From contig MEFD01000021.1 in assembly GCA_001724995.1 (NCBI GenBank), positions 1-64,000 of the forward strand: a stretch of DNA of 64,000 nt, written 5' to 3'. The notes under the pieces were generated by a model, which worked only from the letters and a program-made list of their open reading frames with translations, searched no databases and was not told the origin of the DNA. Both the position numbers and the translations under genes were made by a program. Positions 21,462 to 32,122 of this stretch are shown one piece after another. The stretch is from Rubrivivax sp. SCN 71-131 (lineage in GTDB: Bacteria > Pseudomonadota > Gammaproteobacteria > Burkholderiales > Burkholderiaceae_C). The first letter of the stretch is position 1, and each line of letters starts with the position of its first letter.

Positions 21462-23108
21462 ATGCTCGGTCGGATGATGCAGCAGCCGCTGCTGATCTCT
21501 TCGCTGCTCGTGCATGCCGAGCGCCACCATGGCGAGCGCGAGATCGTCTCGCGCCGCGTCGAGGGCGACATCCATCGCTGCACCTACCGCGACCTCGCCG
21601 CGCGTACGCGACGCATGGCCGGCGCGCTCGCGGGCCTGGGCCTGGCGATGTCCGATCGCGTGGCCACGCTGGCGTGGAACGGCTACCGCCACATGGAGCT
21701 GTACTACGCGGTATCGGGTTCGGGGCTGGTGCTGCACACCCTCAACCCGCGCTTGCACCCGGACCAGATCGTCTACATCGCCGACCATGCCGAGGACCAG
21801 GTGCTGTTCTTCGACCTCAGCTTCCTGCCGCTGGTCGCCGCGGTGGCCGGCCGCACGAAGACCGTGCGCCACTGGGTGGCGATGGGCGAGCGCGCGCACC
21901 TGCCCGCCGAGGCCGCCAAGGTCCCGGGCCTGCTGTGCTACGAGGAGCTGATCGACGCCTGCGATGACCGCTTCGAATGGCCCGTCTTCGACGAGAACAG
22001 CGCGAGTTCGCTCTGCTACACCAGCGGCACCACGGGCAACCCCAAGGGCGTGCTCTACAGCCATCGCTCGACGCTGCTGCACACCTACGCCGCGGCGCTG
22101 CCCGACATGCTGAACTGCTCGGCCAACGACACCATCCTGCCGGTGGTGCCGATGTTCCACGTCAATGCCTGGGGTCTGCCCTACGTCGCGTGCATGACCG
22201 GTGCCAAGCTCGTCTTCCCCGGCCCGGCGCTGGACGGCAAGAGCCTGTACGAGCTCTTCGAGAGCGAGCAGGTGACGCTCTCGGCCGGCGTCCCCACCGT
22301 CTGGCAGGGGCTGCTGGCGCATGTGCAGGGCCACGGCTTGAAGTTCAGCAGCATGAAGCGCACGGTGATCGGCGGCTCGGCCTGCCCGCCGGCCATGCTG
22401 CGCACCTTCGGCGACGCGTTCGGCGTGCATGTGCTGCACGCCTGGGGCATGACGGAGATGAGCCCGCTCGGCACCGTGTGCAGCCTCAAGCCGCGTCACC
22501 TGCCGATGGACCGGGAGGGCCGCTATGCGGTGATGGCCAGGCAGGGGCGGGCGGTGTACGGCGTGGACATGAAGATCGTCGACGACGCCGGCGAGGAACT
22601 GCCCTTCGGCAGCGCGCAGTCCGGCGAACTGCTCGTGCGCGGAGCGTGGATCGTCGAGGAGTACTTCAAGGGCGAGGGCGGCAGCCCCTTGCGCAGCGAC
22701 GCCGCCGGCCACGGCTGGTTTCCCACCGGCGACGTGGCGACCATCGACGCCGACGGCTACATGTACATCACGGACCGCAGCAAGGACGTCATCAAGTCCG
22801 GCGGCGAATGGATCGGGTCGATCGAGCTCGAGAACATCGCCATGGCGCACCCCGCGGTGGCGATGGCCGCATGCATCGCCGTCCAGCACCCGAAGTGGGA
22901 CGAGCGCCCGCTGCTGGTGGTGGTGAAGAAGCCCGGCGCCGAGGTCACGAAGCAGGAACTGCTGGCCTTCTTCGAGGGCAAGGTGGCGAAGTGGTGGATT
23001 CCGGACGACGTCGCCTTCGTCGACGCGATCCCGCTCGGCGCCACCGGCAAGATGCAGAAGAACCGACTGCGCGAGCAGTTCAAGGACTACGCCCTGCCGA
23101 CGGCCTGA
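21462..23108 (+). CDS. Medium/long-chain fatty acyl-CoA synthetase (AlkK-type)
   Basis: A 548-residue adenylate-forming enzyme that activates fatty acids to acyl-CoA. The phosphate loop YTSGTTGNPKG is near residue 186. Other core motifs are WGMTEMSP near 328, GWFPTGDVATID near 420, DRSKDVIKSGGEW near 437 and the catalytic lysine region GATGKMQKNRLRE at the end. It is closest in pattern to the AlkK group; chain length is not readable from sequence. It begins 30 bases after the MepK-like gene. A functional link with it is not evident. Confidence 0.9.
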   Translation: MLGRMMQQPLLISSLLVHAERHHGEREIVSRRVEGDIHRCTYRDLAARTRRMAGALAGLGLAMSDRVATLAWNGYRHMELYYAVSGSGLVLHTLNPRLHPDQIVYIADHAEDQVLFFDLSFLPLVAAVAGRTKTVRHWVAMGERAHLPAEAAKVPGLLCYEELIDACDDRFEWPVFDENSASSLCYTSGTTGNPKGVLYSHRSTLLHTYAAALPDMLNCSANDTILPVVPMFHVNAWGLPYVACMTGAKLVFPGPALDGKSLYELFESEQVTLSAGVPTVWQGLLAHVQGHGLKFSSMKRTVIGGSACPPAMLRTFGDAFGVHVLHAWGMTEMSPLGTVCSLKPRHLPMDREGRYAVMARQGRAVYGVDMKIVDDAGEELPFGSAQSGELLVRGAWIVEEYFKGEGGSPLRSDAAGHGWFPTGDVATIDADGYMYITDRSKDVIKSGGEWIGSIELENIAMAHPAVAMAACIAVQHPKWDERPLLVVVKKPGAEVTKQELLAFFEGKVAKWWIPDDVAFVDAIPLGATGKMQKNRLREQFKDYALPTA

Positions 23109-23130
23109 GCCGGCGCGGGTCGCGACGGTT

Positions 23131-24447
23131 TCAACTGCAGTCCTTGACGCGCAGCTCGACGCGGCGGTCGAGGGCGTCCGAGAGGTCGTCGCGTCCGTTG
23201 CCCACCAGGGTCTGCGTCGAGCCGTAGCCCTTGGCGTCCATGCGCTTGCGCATCGCCGGGGAGATGACCTCGATCGACTTGCGCACCGACTCCGCGCGCA
23301 GCAGCGACAGCCGCTCGTTGATCGGCTCCGCGCCGGTCGGGCTGGTATGCCCGGCGAGCTCGAGGCAGCTCGTTCGCTTGGCCGCGCGCCGCGCGATCTC
23401 GGTCAGCCACATCGGGTAGGGCAGGGGGCCGACCGCCGGGTCGACCCACATCGCCGCGGTGCCCGGGCGGAAGAGGAACTTCAGGCCGAGCAGCCTGGCG
23501 TCCAGCCCGTGGTCGACGATCTCGCCGAAGGCTTTGCGCGCCGGTCCCATGCGGCGCAGCTTGAGGTTGGTGAGGTAGAGCCCGGAGCGCACGCGCAGCT
23601 GGTCGCCCCCGGGGCCTTCGGCCGCGGTCTCGTAGAGCTTGAGCGCGTCGGCGTAGCGGCCGGCGCCGTAGGCGTCGATCGCCTCGGCCACGGTGGCGGC
23701 GGTGATGACGCGGTCGATGTAGTTCGGGTTGATCGGGTCGCCGATCTTCGTGCCCTGGCAGGTGCGCACGTAGCCGGTGGTGGCAGCGTCGTCGAGCCAG
23801 GCCGGGTTGTCGCGGAAGAAGGGCAGCGGCGAGGGGTCGACCGCCTCGGGCGTGGCGAAGGCCAGCCCCTTGCCGACCAGCTTGCCGGTCTTCAGGTCGG
23901 CCAAGGCCAGGCAGACGCGGTAGGCCTGCCGCAGCCCCGCGGTCTTGCGTTCGCCGTTGACGCCGGTGAGCGTGCCGATCAACAGCAGCGGACCCTGCTG
24001 CACCGTGCCGGCGCGAAACGGCTGCACGGCGTAGCCCGGGTGCCGCTCCTTGATGAACTGCGCCAGCCGCACGCCCATCGCCTGCGTGGCCACGCTTTGC
24101 GCGCCGGTGACGCCATCGATCAGCGGATCGATGACGAGCTCGCGCGCGCTGCCCGCGGGCAGCTGCGCGCGGTCGAAGAGGTTGCCGGCCGCGGCGAGCA
24201 CGGCCTGGTCGAACGGCAGGGTCGGCGGGGGCGCAGGCGGCCGCGACGGGGGCGGGGGCGGCGGCGCGGGCGCCGCGGGGGGCGGCGCGCTCGTCGTGCT
24301 CGGCGGGGGCGCGGCGACGGGGGTACCCGCGGGTGCGTCGGCAGGCGGGGGTGCGGCGCAGCCGGCCAAGGCCAGCACGAGGGCCAGCGGCAGGCTCAGG
24401 GCGCGGACGCCAGCACGACGGCCGGCGTGGGGGTCGGACTTGATCAT
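23131..24447 (-). CDS. OmpA-family outer-membrane lipoprotein
   Basis: A 438-residue lipoprotein. The lipobox LALAGC puts the lipidated Cys near residue 30, followed by about 45 residues very rich in Pro and Ala. A middle region (about 75-330) has a tetratricopeptide-like helical pair (YGAGRYADALKLYETAA). The C-terminal OmpA-like peptidoglycan-binding domain has GHTSPTGAEPINERLSLLRAESV and LDRRVELRV. It lies downstream of the Ser/Thr kinase gene on the same strand, across a 167-base gap. Its cargo or partner is unknown; a scaffold for the kinase is only a guess. Confidence 0.85.
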   Translation of the reverse strand: MIKSDPHAGRRAGVRALSLPLALVLALAGCAAPPPADAPAGTPVAAPPPSTTSAPPPAAPAPPPPPPSRPPAPPPTLPFDQAVLAAAGNLFDRAQLPAGSARELVIDPLIDGVTGAQSVATQAMGVRLAQFIKERHPGYAVQPFRAGTVQQGPLLLIGTLTGVNGERKTAGLRQAYRVCLALADLKTGKLVGKGLAFATPEAVDPSPLPFFRDNPAWLDDAATTGYVRTCQGTKIGDPINPNYIDRVITAATVAEAIDAYGAGRYADALKLYETAAEGPGGDQLRVRSGLYLTNLKLRRMGPARKAFGEIVDHGLDARLLGLKFLFRPGTAAMWVDPAVGPLPYPMWLTEIARRAAKRTSCLELAGHTSPTGAEPINERLSLLRAESVRKSIEVISPAMRKRMDAKGYGSTQTLVGNGRDDLSDALDRRVELRVKDCS

Positions 24448-24520
24448 GCGTTCGTGCTCCTCTTAAGCCGCCTAGCACGCGACCTTGCGCGCGAACTTGC
24501 GCGTGGTCAAGTATGCCTCT

Positions 24521-24537
24521 TGCTCTCTCGGAGAGCA
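24521..24537. repeat. Inverted repeat upstream of the lipoprotein gene
   Basis: TGCTCTC (24521-24527) and GAGAGCA (24531-24537) are perfect arms around TCG. It lies 74 bases before the lipoprotein start and 78 bases after the kinase stop. It could be an operator or a weak terminator without a T-run. Confidence 0.4.
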
Positions 24538-24614
24538 CGATCATTCGCGCGACGACGCCGCCGCAGTGCCGCGAACTCGGCGACCGCGAGCGCCGGCTGC
24601 TGCCGATCCCCGCT

Positions 24615-26021
<1,407 letters not shown>

Positions 26022-26079
26022 CGGCGACGCGCGGACCGCCGGCTGGGCGACGGCAGCGAGAATGGTGACGCTCGGGTCC

Positions 26080-26085
26080 AGTATA
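26080..26085 (-). promoter_or_regulatory. Possible -10 box of the Ser/Thr kinase gene
   Basis: TATACT on the minus strand, followed by a G+C-rich region. It would start transcription about 50 bases before the kinase ATG. No good -35 is seen. Confidence 0.4.
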
Positions 26086-26146
26086 GGGGCCGGCCTCGGC
26101 TGTGGCGCCGTACCATCGCCGGCGAAGAAACTGTCCCGAGCACCTC

Positions 26147-26908
26147 ATGCGAGAGAACCGACTGCGCACCCTGTGGGCCGAGGGCAAGCCTGCGCTCAAC
26201 GGCTGGCTGGCGCTGCCCGACCGCTTCGGCGCCGAGGTGATGGCGCACCAGGGCTTCGATGCGCTGACGATCGACATGCAGCACGGCCTCGTCGACGTGC
26301 AGTGCATGCTCGGCATGCTGCAGGCGATCAGCACCACCGCCACGGTGCCCGTGGTGCGCGTGCCCTGGCTCGAGCCGGGCGTGCTGATGAAGGCGCTGGA
26401 CGCCGGCGCCTACGGCGTCATCTGCCCGATGGTCAGCACGCGCGAGGAGGCGCAGCGCCTGGTCGCCTTCACGCACTACGCGCCGATGGGCACGCGCAGC
26501 TTCGGGCCGGTGCGCGCCAGCCTCTACGCCGGTGCCGACTACGCCAGCCGGGCCAACGAGACGGTGGTCGCCTTCGCGATGATCGAGACGGCGCAGGCGC
26601 TCGACAACCTCGACGCCATCCTCTCGGTCGAGGGCCTGGATGCGATCTACGTCGGGCCGTCGGACCTGTCGCTGGCGCTGGGCTGCAAGCCGGTGTTCGA
26701 CGACGTCGAGCCGCGGGTGGCCGAGGCGCTCCTGCACATCGCCGAGCGCGCGCGTGCCCATGGCGTGGTCGCGGGCGTGCACTGTGGCCGGGCGGACGTG
26801 GCGCGGGCGCGCGTGGCGCTGGGCTACCGCTTCGTCACCCTCGGCTCCGACGCCCGCCTCCTGGCGACCGGTTCGCAGGAGCTGCTGGCGGCGATGCGCA
26901 AGGACTGA
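26147..26908 (+). CDS. HpcH/HpaI-family aldolase
   Basis: A 253-residue class II (metal-dependent) aldolase of the HpcH/HpaI group. These enzymes cleave 2-keto-3-deoxy acids such as 4-hydroxy-2-ketoheptanedioate or 2-keto-3-deoxyrhamnonate. Visible signatures are TIDMQHGLVD near residue 38, the metal region ICPMVSTREEAQ, the substrate loop GTRSFGPVRA, and AIYVGPSDLSLALG. The ATG at 26147 is chosen by family length; no strong ribosome-binding site precedes it. It is divergent from the kinase gene, and the substrate is undetermined. Confidence 0.88.
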   Translation: MRENRLRTLWAEGKPALNGWLALPDRFGAEVMAHQGFDALTIDMQHGLVDVQCMLGMLQAISTTATVPVVRVPWLEPGVLMKALDAGAYGVICPMVSTREEAQRLVAFTHYAPMGTRSFGPVRASLYAGADYASRANETVVAFAMIETAQALDNLDAILSVEGLDAIYVGPSDLSLALGCKPVFDDVEPRVAEALLHIAERARAHGVVAGVHCGRADVARARVALGYRFVTLGSDARLLATGSQELLAAMRKD

Positions 26909-27017
26909 TCCCCCGTCGCCCCCGCGGGCGTGCCCTGCCCTCGCCCTTGCGGGTGCTGAGGGGGCGCGGCATGGCCCGCATAATGCCCTTCGACATACGA
27001 CTTCGCAGGGTGGGTGA

Positions 27018-28169
27018 ATGGAGTCAGGCACGATCGCTGTCGTCCTGGCGCTGACGCTGGCATGCACCGGGGGCATGTTCCTCGTCATCGCCAAGCAGAT
27101 GCACGGGCGCAGCGGCATGGCCACCTTCGCGCTCGGACTGTCGCTGTTCGGGCTCGTGTTCGCGGTGCCGACGCCGATCGACCAGAGTGCCGGACTGGCG
27201 TTCGGCGCGCTCATCGATGCGGTGGCGGTGGCGGCGGTGCTGCTTCTGCAGCGCGGCCTGCAGCGCTTCATGCGCCACCGCGAGCTTTCGTGGCGGATGC
27301 TGGGCGGCGTCGTGCTGGGGTTTGCGCTGGTCTCCGTGGCCGCGCGGCTGGCCTTCGGGGACGCGGCGCGCGTCCTCGTCCTGCAGCTGGCGCTGGTCCT
27401 GCTCTTCGGCTGGCTGGCCTACACCGCGGCGCGCGAGGCGCACCGCGACTCGCCGCTGCTGCGCATGCCGCTGCTGCTGCTGGCCGGCGTGCTCGCGGTG
27501 CTGGCGCTGCTGAGCCTGGGCAATACGGTGCAGAAGATGTCTGCAGACGCCAGCCTCAGGGCAGCGGTGAGCGACCCCTTCTACGACGCGGTGCTGATGC
27601 TGGCGGCGCTGCTGCTCGGACCGACGCTGCTGTGGATGCACTCGCTGCAGCTGACGCGCCAGCTCGCCGAACTGGCCACGCGTGACCCGCTGACCCGGCT
27701 GCTCAACGAGGCCGGCCTGGACGAGGCGCTGCGCCGGCACTTCGCACGTCGCCAGCACGATCCGATGACGCTGATGCACATCGACGTCGACCACTTCGAG
27801 CGCGTCAACCGCCTGCACGGCGAGGCCGCCGGCGATGACGTGCTGCGGCTCATCGGCGTGGCACTGGAGTCGACGGTACGCGCCGATGACTTCGTCGCCC
27901 GCGTCGGCGGCGAGGAGTTCGTCGTCGCCAGCGTGGGCGGCGACGTCGACAAGGCAGCGATCCTCGGTGAGCGGCTGCGTGCTGCGATCGCAGCGCTGCA
28001 GACGGGGCTTGGCAACGGCGGCGGCCATCTGCGCTGCGCCATCACGGTGGGCCTGTCGCGACCCTTTGCCGACCTCGAGCGTTGGCGCGTGGCCTGGGAC
28101 GAGGCGGCCGTGTCGATGCAGGCCGGCAAGGACGCCGGTGGCAACTGCGTCGTGCATCCGACGACCTGA
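27018..28169 (+). CDS. Membrane diguanylate cyclase (GGDEF protein)
   Basis: A 383-residue protein. Its N-terminal half has about seven hydrophobic helices (residues 5-210). The C-terminal GGDEF domain carries the active-site sequence GGEEF at 297-301. The inhibitory site RADD lies five residues upstream, so cyclic-di-GMP feedback is likely. The second aspartate region (MHIDVDHFERVN) is intact, supporting an active cyclase. There is no EAL domain. CATAAT at 26979-26984 may be the -10 box. Confidence 0.9.
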   Translation: MESGTIAVVLALTLACTGGMFLVIAKQMHGRSGMATFALGLSLFGLVFAVPTPIDQSAGLAFGALIDAVAVAAVLLLQRGLQRFMRHRELSWRMLGGVVLGFALVSVAARLAFGDAARVLVLQLALVLLFGWLAYTAAREAHRDSPLLRMPLLLLAGVLAVLALLSLGNTVQKMSADASLRAAVSDPFYDAVLMLAALLLGPTLLWMHSLQLTRQLAELATRDPLTRLLNEAGLDEALRRHFARRQHDPMTLMHIDVDHFERVNRLHGEAAGDDVLRLIGVALESTVRADDFVARVGGEEFVVASVGGDVDKAAILGERLRAAIAALQTGLGNGGGHLRCAITVGLSRPFADLERWRVAWDEAAVSMQAGKDAGGNCVVHPTT

Positions 28170-28393
28170 TTCCCCAGCGCCTTCCACCGACGCAGCAAGT
28201 GCTTGCCCGAGGTCGCAAGGAGCTTCGCGGCGGCGTTGATCTGGCGCAATTGGCCTTGGCGCAGGCTGGCCGACAGTGCGCCCACGCTCGATTTCGAGAC
28301 CGGTCCCCTTCAAGCCGGATGGCTTGACGTCCGCGCGCGGGTCCCGGCCTTCCGGGCCGGCCGAACGATAACAGGGGGAGAGGGGTCGTACGC

Positions 28394-29200
28394 ATGGGAA
28401 CAGTGCAATTCGTCGACAGCCGTCAGGACGGGTCCGCGATCCTCGCCGAGCACGCCTTGCAACCGCTCGAGCCGCCGCCCGGGGCGCGGCGCACGCCGCG
28501 CGGCGTCGTCGCGGCGATGCCCGATGCCCACGCCTGGAGCGAACTGCTCGGCGATCCGGCGCTCGGCGCGCAGGAGTTGTCGGCGCTGAACGCGATCGCG
28601 CAGGCGCGCTTCGTCCCGCAGGGCGGCGTGGTGTTCGCGCAGCACGAGGTGGCGCGCGCGCTGGTCTTCGTGCGCGAGGGTGACGCCGCCCTGGGCTGCG
28701 CCACGCAGGACGGGCAGTTCCGCATCGAGCGGCCGGTCCACGGCCCGGGCTGGCTCGACCAGAGCTCGGCCTGGATCGACGTCGCGCACCCGGCCGAGGC
28801 GCGCGCGATGAGTCCGCTGGTGGTGGTCGAACTGCCGCGTGAGGATGTGCAGGCGCTCATGCTCACGCAGCCGATGCTCGCCGCGCGCCTGGTCGCCGGG
28901 CTGGCGCGCGAGGTCCATGCGCTGGCCCTGTGCACGCACGGGCTCATGCACAAGGATGCGCCGGCGCGCTTCGCGCAGTGGCTGGTCGCACGCTTCCAGC
29001 CCTCGGTCGAGAGCGCGAACCGCGGCCTGGTGAAGATGGGCGAGCGCAAGCGCGACATCGCCTCGCAGCTGGCGATCACGCCCGAGACGCTGTCGCGGCT
29101 GATGCGCAGCTTCACGCGTCAGGGCCTGCTCGTGGTGGCCGGCTACACCGTGCACGTCGCCGACGTCGACGGCCTGCGGCGCATCGCCCAGGGCAACTGA
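28394..29200 (+). CDS. Crp/Fnr-family transcriptional regulator
   Basis: A 268-residue regulator. A cyclic-nucleotide-binding-type beta barrel (about residues 75-155) is followed by the long dimer helix and a C-terminal winged helix with KRDIASQLAITPETLSRLMR as the recognition region. The first 45 residues are not part of the usual fold. No Fnr-type cluster of N-terminal Cys is present, so an oxygen-sensing iron-sulfur cluster is unlikely. The 224 bases before it hold no recognisable gene. Confidence 0.88.
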   Translation: MGTVQFVDSRQDGSAILAEHALQPLEPPPGARRTPRGVVAAMPDAHAWSELLGDPALGAQELSALNAIAQARFVPQGGVVFAQHEVARALVFVREGDAALGCATQDGQFRIERPVHGPGWLDQSSAWIDVAHPAEARAMSPLVVVELPREDVQALMLTQPMLAARLVAGLAREVHALALCTHGLMHKDAPARFAQWLVARFQPSVESANRGLVKMGERKRDIASQLAITPETLSRLMRSFTRQGLLVVAGYTVHVADVDGLRRIAQGN

Positions 29201-29368
29201 GCACACGGCCGACGCAGGGCGCGCCGGATCGTCCTGCACCCGATGGCCCTGGGAATTTCCCGGGGGCAACGCAAACGCCGCCGCCGCTCGATACGATCGC
29301 GCCTGCGATGGGGCTCATCAACGGCGCAAGGGCGGGATGTCTGGCGCGCCGCTGCCAGAGCAGGTCGA

Positions 29369-29415
29369 CCGCCCGCCCCGGGCGGTTGCCGTGTGGGCGC
29401 CAGCGCAACGACACG
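29369..29415 (+). other. Possible structured leader of the nucleoside ABC operon
   Basis: A strong hairpin (CCGCCCG 29369-29375 with CGGGCGG 29379-29385) is followed by GTTGC (29385-29389) and CGTGT (29390-29394). Each has a complement downstream: GCAAC (29405-29409) and ACACG (29411-29415). The interleaved order would allow an H-type pseudoknot ending eight bases before the ATG. No Shine-Dalgarno is visible. Five-base pairings are common by chance in G+C-rich DNA. Confidence 0.3.
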
Positions 29416-29423
29416 CCTGCCGC

Positions 29424-31004
29424 ATGACCTCACCCCGCCTCGAACTCAGCGGCATCCGCAAGCAGTACCCCGCGGTGCTCGCCAACGACGACGTGCACCT
29501 GCGCGTGATGCCCGGGCAGATCCACGCCGTGCTCGGCGAGAACGGTGCCGGCAAGAGCACGCTGATGAAGATCATCTACGGCGCCGTGCAGCCCGACGCC
29601 GGCGCGATGCGCTGGAACGGCGAGCCGGTGCAGGTGAAGAGCCCGGCCGCGGCACGGCAGCTCGGCATCAGCATGGTCTACCAGCATTTCTCGCTCTTCG
29701 AGACGTTGACCGTGGCCGAAAACGTGGCGCTCGGCCTGGAGCGCTCGATGCGCCTGGCCCAGGTGAGCGCGCGCATCGGCGCGGTCGCCCACGCCTACGG
29801 TCTGGACGTGGATCCGCGGCGACCCGTGCATAGTCTTTCGGTGGGCGAGAAGCAGCGCGTGGAAATCGTGCGCGCGCTGCTCACCGACCCGCAACTGCTG
29901 ATCCTGGACGAGCCGACCTCGGTGCTGACGCCGCAGGCGGTGGAGAAGCTCTTCGTCACCCTGCGCCGCCTCGCCGAGGGCGGCACCAGCATCCTCTACA
30001 TCAGCCACAAGCTCGACGAGATCCGCGCGCTGTGCCACCACTGCACCGTGCTGCGCGGCGGCAGGGTCACCGGCGAGGTCGATCCCTCGACGCAGAGCAA
30101 TGCCAGCCTCTCGCGCCTGATGATCGGCGCCGAGCCGCCGGCGCTGCGCGCGCGCGCGCAAACGCAGGGTGCCGAGGTGCTGGTCGTCAAGGGCTTGACG
30201 CTGCCGCGGCAGGACCCCTTCGGCATCGACCTGCAGGACGTCGGCTTCTTCGTGCGTGCCGGCGAGATCGTCGGCGTCGCCGGCGTCTCCGGCAACGGGC
30301 AGCAGGAGTTGATGGCTGCGCTCTCGGGCGAGGATCCGCGCGCCCCCGCCGGCAGCGTGGTGCTGGAGGGCCGCGACATCGGCCGCCAGCGCCCGGCGCG
30401 GCGCCGCCGCGAAGGCCTGCACTTCGTGCCCGAGGAACGCCTGGGCCGCGGCGCCGTGCCCACGCTCAGCCTGGCGCAGAACACGCTGCTCACGCGCACC
30501 GGCAGCGTGGGCCCCGGCGGCTGGGTGTCACCCAGGCGGCTGCGCGAGCTCGCCGCAAGGATCATCGAGCGCTTCCAGGTCCGGGCCGGCGGCCCGGACG
30601 CGGCCGCGCGCAGCCTCTCCGGCGGCAATCTGCAGAAGTTCATCGTCGGGCGCGAGATCGACGCCAGGCCGCGGCTGCTCGTCGTCGCGCAGCCGACCTG
30701 GGGCGTCGACGTCGGCGCCGCGGCGCTGATCCGCGGCGAACTGCTCGCGCTGCGCGACGCCGGCTGCGCCGTGCTCGTCGTCAGCGAGGAGCTCGACGAG
30801 CTGTTCGAGATCAGCGACCGGCTGCTGGTGATCGCCAAGGGCCGCGTTTCGCCGAGCGTGCCGATCGCGCAGGCCACGGTGGAGCGCATCGGCGAGTGGA
30901 TGTCGGGGCTCTTCCCCGGCGGCACGGCGCCAGCGCAGGCGCAGGCGCAGGCGCAGGCGCATGAGCAGCCGACGGCGTCGGCCGCGGGGGCCGCGCATGC
31001 TTAG
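29424..31004 (+). CDS. Nucleoside ABC transporter, double ATP-binding protein
   Basis: A 526-residue protein with two ABC domains. The first has GENGAGKST (Walker A), LSVGEKQR and LLILDEPTSVL. The second has a degenerate Walker A (GVSGNGQQE), LSGGNLQK and VAQPTWGVD. This asymmetry is typical of the ATPases that work with BMP lipoproteins (NupABC/YufNOPQ type) to import nucleosides. The last 30 residues are low-complexity (Ala-Gln)n. The stop overlaps the first permease gene by eight bases. Confidence 0.93.
   Translation: MTSPRLELSGIRKQYPAVLANDDVHLRVMPGQIHAVLGENGAGKSTLMKIIYGAVQPDAGAMRWNGEPVQVKSPAAARQLGISMVYQHFSLFETLTVAENVALGLERSMRLAQVSARIGAVAHAYGLDVDPRRPVHSLSVGEKQRVEIVRALLTDPQLLILDEPTSVLTPQAVEKLFVTLRRLAEGGTSILYISHKLDEIRALCHHCTVLRGGRVTGEVDPSTQSNASLSRLMIGAEPPALRARAQTQGAEVLVVKGLTLPRQDPFGIDLQDVGFFVRAGEIVGVAGVSGNGQQELMAALSGEDPRAPAGSVVLEGRDIGRQRPARRRREGLHFVPEERLGRGAVPTLSLAQNTLLTRTGSVGPGGWVSPRRLRELAARIIERFQVRAGGPDAAARSLSGGNLQKFIVGREIDARPRLLVVAQPTWGVDVGAAALIRGELLALRDAGCAVLVVSEELDELFEISDRLLVIAKGRVSPSVPIAQATVERIGEWMSGLFPGGTAPAQAQAQAQAHEQPTASAAGAAHA
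30933..30961 (+). repeat. Hexanucleotide tandem repeat inside the ATPase gene
   Basis: Four full copies plus most of a fifth of GCGCAG encode alternating Ala and Gln near the C-terminus of the ATPase. The six-base unit cannot change the reading frame when copies are gained or lost. Confidence 0.85.
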
Positions 31005-32076
31005 GCTCGAACCGCGGCCGCAGCCCAGCCGCCTGCTGTCGCTACTCTCGCCGCTGCTGGCGCTGGCGATGACCGTGGCGGTGGGCGTGCTGCTGTTCGC
31101 GCTGCTGGGCAAGGACCCCGTGCGCGCGCTGCAGATGTTCTTCGTCGAGCCGGTGAAGAACCTCTATGCCTTGTCCGAGTTGTCGGTGAAGGCGACGCCG
31201 CTGCTGCTGATCGCGCTCGGCCTGGCGCTGTGCTTTCGCGCCAACGTCTGGAACATCGGCGCCGAGGGGCAGTTCGTGCTCGGCGCCGTGGCCGCAGGTT
31301 GGGTGGCCATGCAGGCGGGGCCGGAGCTGGCCTGGCTCGGGCGCGGCATCGTCGTCGTCGTCCTCGCCGCCGGCGTGCTCGGGGGCATGCTGTGGGCGGC
31401 CATCGTCGCGCTGCTGCGCGAGCGCTTCAACGCCAACGAGATCCTCGTCAGCCTGATGCTCGTCTACGTGGCGATCCTGCTGCTGGCTTACCTCGTCTAC
31501 GGGCCCTGGAAGGACCCGAAGGGCTACAACTTCCCGCAGACGATCGTCTTCGACGCGGTCACCCAGATCCCGCGCCTGGCGCCGCGCCTGCGTGCCAACG
31601 TCGGCAGCCTGATCGCGCTGGCCTGCGTCGCCGCGACCTGGGTCTTCATGTTCAGGCTCTACCGCGGCTTTGCGCTGCAGGTGGGCGGCCTGGCACCGCT
31701 GGCCGCCCGCTACGCCGGATTCTCGGCCGGTGGCGCGCTCTGGACCTCGCTGCTCGTCTCCGGCGGCCTGGCCGGGCTGGCCGGGGCGATCGAGACCATC
31801 GGACCGCTCGGGCAACTCACCCCGCACGTGCCGGTGGGCTACGGTTTCGCCGCGATCATCGTCGCCTTCGTCGGTCGTCTGCACCCCGTGGGCATCGTCT
31901 TTTCGGCCATCCTCATGAGCATGTTCTACATCGGTGGCGAGCTGGCGCAGTCGCGCATGGGGCTGCCGAAGTCGCTGACCGGCGTGTTCCAGGGCCTGCT
32001 GCTGTTCGCGCTGCTGGCCTGCGACACGCTGATCCATTACCGCGTGCGCCTGGGCGCGGAGAAGTTCGCGCGCTGA
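30997..32076 (+). CDS. Nucleoside ABC transporter permease 1
   Basis: A 359-residue membrane protein of the BPD_transp_2 (RbsC-like) class with about ten helices. The segment FRANVWNIGAEGQFVLGA is characteristic of the larger permease in BMP-type systems. The ATG at 30997 overlaps the ATPase stop. An upstream in-frame ATG at 30961 would add 12 Arg-rich residues inside the overlap and is less likely. Confidence 0.92.
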   Translation: MLRLEPRPQPSRLLSLLSPLLALAMTVAVGVLLFALLGKDPVRALQMFFVEPVKNLYALSELSVKATPLLLIALGLALCFRANVWNIGAEGQFVLGAVAAGWVAMQAGPELAWLGRGIVVVVLAAGVLGGMLWAAIVALLRERFNANEILVSLMLVYVAILLLAYLVYGPWKDPKGYNFPQTIVFDAVTQIPRLAPRLRANVGSLIALACVAATWVFMFRLYRGFALQVGGLAPLAARYAGFSAGGALWTSLLVSGGLAGLAGAIETIGPLGQLTPHVPVGYGFAAIIVAFVGRLHPVGIVFSAILMSMFYIGGELAQSRMGLPKSLTGVFQGLLLFALLACDTLIHYRVRLGAEKFAR

Positions 32077-32122
32077 GCGCTTCGCCCTCCGTCCACGCCT
32101 GCTCCGTTCGCCGCCGCCCGCC

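Noticed and set aside
30933..30961. Phase-variable repeat in the ATPase gene
   Set aside because: The unit is six bases, so copy changes stay in frame and lie in a dispensable-looking tail.
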